A stretch of 64,000 bases of DNA, taken from Kaistella sp. GTDB lineage: Bacteria; Bacteroidota; Bacteroidia; Flavobacteriales; Weeksellaceae. Numbering within the stretch: the stretch's first letter is position 1; each line of letters starts with the position of its first letter. The position numbers and the translations under genes are program-made. Location: the NCBI GenBank assembly GCA_019459085.1, contig JAIBEW010000017.1:62001-126000 (forward strand), read 5' to 3'. Positions 60,613 to 64,000 of the stretch are shown in pieces. The notes under the pieces were generated by a model, which was given only the letters and a program-made list of their open reading frames with translations, had not been told where the DNA came from and did no database searches.

Positions 60613-62217
60613 CTAAAGCTGCGGTCCTGCTGCAACCAATTTTCTACCTTCTTCTGTATCGCAGTACTGCTCGAAATTTTTCACATAACGTGCTCCAAGA
60701 TCTCTAGCTTTCGTTTCCCAGTCTGAGGCGTTTTCATAGGTGTCTCTCGGATCAAGAATGCCTTCAGACACATTCGGTAATGCAGTCGGGATTTCGAGAT
60801 TAAGAATCGGCACAATTGTTTTACTCGCTTTATCAATGGAACCGTCTAAAATCGCATCAATAATCGCACGTGTATCTTTCAGAGAAATTCTTTTGCCTGT
60901 TCCGTTCCAGCCGGTATTTACCAGATAAGCTCTTGCACCGTGCTCTTTCATCTTTCCAATCAAGGTTTTGGAATACATGGTTGGATGTAACGTTAAAAAT
61001 GCTTCACCAAACGCCGGAGAAAAAGATGGCTGAGGTTCTGTAATTCCTCTTTCGGTACCCGCTAATTTGGAAGTGTATCCGCAAAGGAAGTGATATTGCG
61101 CCTGATCTTCGTTCAGTACAGAAACCGGAGGCAAAACTCCGAAAGCATCTGCGGAAAGATAAACGATTTTCTTGGCGTGTCCTGCTTTTGAAGGCAATAC
61201 AATTTTGCTGATATGGTGGATTGGATATGAAACTCTTGTATTTTCAGTGATGGAACTGTCTTTATAATCAGCCTCGCCGTATTCGTTTACCACAACATTT
61301 TCAAGCAAAGCATCTCTTCTGATGGCTTTATAAATATCCGGTTCCTTTTCTTCGGTAAGATCGATCACTTTTGCGTAGCAGCCCCCTTCATAGTTGAATA
61401 CTCCATTATCGTCCCAACCGTGTTCATCATCTCCGATCAAATATCTTTTCGGATCTGCTGAAAGGGTGGTTTTTCCGGTTCCGGAAAGGCCGAAAAACAA
61501 AGCGACATCGCCTTTTTCGCCAACATTCGCTGAACAGTGCATGGATGCCATTCCTTTCAACGGAAGGTAATAGTTCATCATCGCAAACATACCTTTCTTC
61601 ATTTCTCCGCCATACCAGGTTCCGCCAATGATCTGCATTTTTTGGGTCAGATTGAACATCACAAAATTTTCAGAATTCAGACCCTGTTCTTTCCAGTCAG
61701 GATTTGTTGTTTTGGAACCATTCATCACAATGAAATCCGGTGTTCCAAAATTCTCCAGTTCATAATTGGACGGGCGGATAAACATATTCGTCACAAAATG
61801 AGCCTGCCACGCCACTTCCATAATAAATCTCACTTTAAGTCTTGTGTCGGGATTCGTACCACAGAAGGCATCAACAACATATAATCTGTTTGAATGGGAT
61901 AACTGATCGATCACCAACTTTTTGCAGCTTTCAAAAACCTCCGGAGTTGTTGGCAGATTTACAGCACCATCCCAATTGATGGTATCTTTACTCACATCAT
62001 CTTTAACAATAAAACGGTCTTTTGGGGACCGTCCGGTAAAAATACCGGTCTTTACAGCAACAGCGCCGGATTCCGTTTGAGCACCTTTCTCAAAACCCTG
62101 GTTTTTTGGAGACATTTCTGCCTTATAAAGTTCTTCGTAGGAAGGATTATAAACTACTTCCAGGTAACCGGTGATTCCTAAATCATGTAATTGTTGGATG
62201 ATTTTGATGTGTTTCAT
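60613..62217 (-). CDS. pckA: Phosphoenolpyruvate carboxykinase (ATP)
   Basis: 534 residues. It turns oxaloacetate and ATP into PEP, the first step of gluconeogenesis. The kinase P-loop [11 protein letters not shown] is at 243-253, with TGRSPKDRF near 61-69, the metal-binding GDDEHGWDD, and [11 protein letters not shown] near the C terminus. The PEPCK signature fits the ATP-dependent type. It is convergent with aroQ, with a shared terminator. A TAAATTTG box lies 34 bp upstream. Confidence 0.97.
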   Translation of the reverse strand: MKHIKIIQQLHDLGITGYLEVVYNPSYEELYKAEMSPKNQGFEKGAQTESGAVAVKTGIFTGRSPKDRFIVKDDVSKDTINWDGAVNLPTTPEVFESCKKLVIDQLSHSNRLYVVDAFCGTNPDTRLKVRFIMEVAWQAHFVTNMFIRPSNYELENFGTPDFIVMNGSKTTNPDWKEQGLNSENFVMFNLTQKMQIIGGTWYGGEMKKGMFAMMNYYLPLKGMASMHCSANVGEKGDVALFFGLSGTGKTTLSADPKRYLIGDDEHGWDDNGVFNYEGGCYAKVIDLTEEKEPDIYKAIRRDALLENVVVNEYGEADYKDSSITENTRVSYPIHHISKIVLPSKAGHAKKIVYLSADAFGVLPPVSVLNEDQAQYHFLCGYTSKLAGTERGITEPQPSFSPAFGEAFLTLHPTMYSKTLIGKMKEHGARAYLVNTGWNGTGKRISLKDTRAIIDAILDGSIDKASKTIVPILNLEIPTALPNVSEGILDPRDTYENASDWETKARDLGARYVKNFEQYCDTEEGRKLVAAGPQL

Positions 62218-62251
62218 AAATATACTTTTGGTTTGAGAATTTTGAGAAAAG

Positions 62252-62259
62252 CAAATTTA
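62252..62259 (-). promoter_or_regulatory. Candidate -7 box for pckA
   Basis: Minus strand TAAATTTG, 34 bp before the pckA ATG; no clear -33 TTG. Confidence 0.4.
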
Positions 62260-62345
62260 CTCAACTTATGAGTAAAGAGGCTGTTAAAACTAATGATATT
62301 CATCAGAATTAGCAAAAAATTTTTATTATCGGAGTTGACTGATTA

Positions 62346-63248
62346 TCAAAGCACTAATTCATTCCATCGAAAAACCGAATAAAAACCTTTATCCCGAAAA
62401 TAGGCTTCGTAACCCGGAAATTTCAAAGTCAGTACAAAATCGCCGCCCCACGCGCCGAGACTTTTCAAAAAAACAGGCGCATCAGCAAAATATTTTTCCT
62501 TTGCAGTTGGAATTCCGAGAAAATCTGAAAGTTTCTGTTCATGAACCTCCATGAGTTCAGAGAATTTTTCCAAAGTTTCACATTTGACGATTTCTTGGGT
62601 AAGTGAAGAAAACTCTTCAACCAGTTCCCTTGATTTTTCTTTGGATTTATAAAGGTTGATTCCTTCGCGACTGTCCTGTTTGCGGTTGAGGTGAATAAAA
62701 AGAAGTTCATCTTTAAATTCAGGTGAAAATTTAATTCTTTCCACTTTTCTTTCCGGTACATTTTGGTAAAGCACCGCAGATTTTTCTTTGGCCACCGCAA
62801 TATCATAACCGCTTCCGCCCAAACTAAGTTCATTGAGACGGTAAGGATCAACTTTCGCCCATTCGGCCAGGTTATTCATGAGCGTTGAACTGCTTCCCAG
62901 TCCAAAATCGGCAGGAAACTGAAGGTTGGTTTTCAAGTGATAAGAAATTCCTTTCTGAAAAGTGTTGTCGGAAAGCTTCTGGACGTTTTGAAGCACTTTA
63001 AGAATAAATTCCGCGGGTTCGCTAAGATTGGAATTGATAATTTCCCAATTTTGGTGATTGATCTCCACTTTCAGCCAGAGTTCCTCCTGATGAAAAGCTT
63101 CCCAATGAATCGATGGCTTCTCATCAGCAAATTCCTCAAAAAAAAACTCTTGCCCCAACTGTGTAGGCACAGCCAAAGCAAAAGCTCCGTCTAAAACGAC
63201 ATATTCTGAAGTGAGCAGCAACTTTCCGGGTGAAAATATTTTGCCCAT
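62346..63248 (-). CDS. GYDIA-family GHMP kinase
   Basis: 300 residues. A GHMP fold with the ATP loop FPADFGLGSSSTLMNNLAEW (about 110-130) and the family-naming GGSGYDIAVAKEK. Conserved N terminus GKIFSPGKLLLTSEYVVLDGAFALAVP. Members are found in Bacteroidota and are probably mevalonate-pathway-type kinases, but the exact substrate is not assigned. It lies 6 bp after fabD, same strand. The position in a 128-bp gap before pckA shows no clear terminator. Confidence 0.92.
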   Translation of the reverse strand: MGKIFSPGKLLLTSEYVVLDGAFALAVPTQLGQEFFFEEFADEKPSIHWEAFHQEELWLKVEINHQNWEIINSNLSEPAEFILKVLQNVQKLSDNTFQKGISYHLKTNLQFPADFGLGSSSTLMNNLAEWAKVDPYRLNELSLGGSGYDIAVAKEKSAVLYQNVPERKVERIKFSPEFKDELLFIHLNRKQDSREGINLYKSKEKSRELVEEFSSLTQEIVKCETLEKFSELMEVHEQKLSDFLGIPTAKEKYFADAPVFLKSLGAWGGDFVLTLKFPGYEAYFRDKGFYSVFRWNELVL

Positions 63249-63254
63249 AAAAAT

Positions 63255-64000
63255 TTAGATGGCTGAAAGTACGTTAGCTTCGGCTTCAATTTTTTTGATT
63301 AAACCCTGAAGTGTTTTTCCGGGACCAACTTCAATAAACTGAGTGGCTCCGTCTTTAATCATGTTTTTTACGGTCTGTGTCCATTTTACAGGACCTGTAA
63401 GTTGTTTAATCAGATTCTGTTTTATTTCTTCAGGATCCGAAACTGCCGTAGTGGTGATATTCTGGTAAACCGGAATCATTGCGTTTCTGAATTTTGTATT
63501 TTCGATTGCGGCCGCGAGTTTTTCCTGCGCAGGCTGCATCAATGGTGAATGAAAAGCGCCGTTCACCGGTAAAAGGAGCGCTCTTTTTGCACCGGCTTCC
63601 TTCATTTTTTCGCAGGCTTCCTTAACAGCCGCCGTTTCTCCGGAAATCACGAGCTGACCCGGACAGTTATAATTTGCAGGAACTACAATTCCGTTGATTT
63701 GCGCACAAATTTCTTCCACTTTTTCATCGGCTAGACCCAAAATGGCCGCCATTGAACTTGGATTAGCGTCACAGGCTTCCTGCATCGCTTTCGCCCTGGC
63801 AAAAACAAGTTTCAAACCGTCTTCAAAAGACAGAACGCCATTAGCAACCAGTGCAGAAAATTCACCCAGTGAATGACCGGCCACCATTTCAGCGCCCAAA
63901 CCGTTTACTGCTTTTAAAGCCGCAACAGAATGAATAAAAATAGCAGGTTGTGTAACTTCCGTTTTTTTCAAGTCGTCATCTGTTCCGCTGAACATGAGAG
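63255..64000 (-). CDS. fabD: Malonyl-CoA:ACP transacylase FabD, 5' end cut by window edge
   Basis: Transfers malonyl from CoA to acyl carrier protein in fatty-acid synthesis. The visible part, 248 residues, includes the nucleophile serine in GHSLGEF, the GAFHSPLMQPA loop with the catalytic His, and EVGPGKTLQGLIKKI near the end. The full protein is about 290 residues, so about 45 N-terminal residues lie beyond the window. The ATG at 63993-63995 is internal, since reading continues upstream to the edge. Confidence 0.95.
   Translation of the reverse strand, partial: LMFSGTDDDLKKTEVTQPAIFIHSVAALKAVNGLGAEMVAGHSLGEFSALVANGVLSFEDGLKLVFARAKAMQEACDANPSSMAAILGLADEKVEEICAQINGIVVPANYNCPGQLVISGETAAVKEACEKMKEAGAKRALLLPVNGAFHSPLMQPAQEKLAAAIENTKFRNAMIPVYQNITTTAVSDPEEIKQNLIKQLTGPVKWTQTVKNMIKDGATQFIEVGPGKTLQGLIKKIEAEANVLSAI

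Overview
The window looks like the chromosome of an AT-rich member of the Bacteroidota, class Flavobacteriia, most likely the Chryseobacterium/Kaistella group (Weeksellaceae). The evidence is type IX secretion sorting tails (YPNP...), a GLPGLI-family protein, a GYDIA-type GHMP kinase, lipoprotein signals ending in Leu-x-x-Ser/Gly-Cys, and promoters of the Bacteroidota type (TTG, 19-20 bp, TAnnTTTG). The assignment below class level is inference.

Layout. 1-2610: citrate synthase (cut by the window edge) and enolase. 2784-3137: a small lipoprotein. 3383-17394: the S10-spc-alpha ribosomal protein cluster, all on the minus strand, from rplC (first transcribed) to rplQ (last), including secY, infA and rpoA, with its own promoter at 17491-17520 and a strong terminator at 3335-3368. 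17586-38380: a ~21 kb locus for beta-1,3(1,6)-glucan (laminarin-like) use, all on the minus strand. 38905-40469: two paralogous small membrane proteins and a GLPGLI protein. 40741-44104: rpsL-rpsG-fusA-rpsJ. 44209-64000: housekeeping and envelope genes (GT-C-like membrane protein, RmuC, TrmH-family methylase, HtrA protease, TrhO, RidA, LptD, amidase, two tRNA-Glu genes around rpsT, AroQ, PckA, GYDIA kinase, FabD).

The glucan locus is the main accessory region. Read in transcription order it holds a clan GH-A glycosidase fused to an outer-membrane beta-barrel, a surface lipoprotein with glucan-binding-like modules, a GH16 lipoprotein, a very large GH149/GH161-like phosphorylase, a GH17 lipoprotein, a GH30 lipoprotein, a GPH-family symporter, a cytoplasmic GH17 enzyme, and two type IX-secreted proteins (GH16 and a binding protein). 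After a terminator comes a membrane-spanning propeller/Y_Y_Y/LuxR-HTH regulator. No SusC/SusD pair is present. A working model is: secreted and surface GH16/GH17/GH30 cut the glucan, the hydrolase-barrel fusion may be the outer-membrane entry point, the symporter crosses the inner membrane, and phosphorolysis plus GH17 finish the job in the cytoplasm.

The locus sits between rpsJ and rplC, genes that are normally adjacent in this class, so it seems to have split the str/S10 supercluster. A second unexpected signal is a set of intergenic elements inside the ribosomal cluster built from 7-bp units in two facing arrays (5570-5636, 8744-8817, 10917-10988, 13479-13568), plus a one-armed purine version at 3138-3226. 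Their 7-mers differ, but the architecture is the same.
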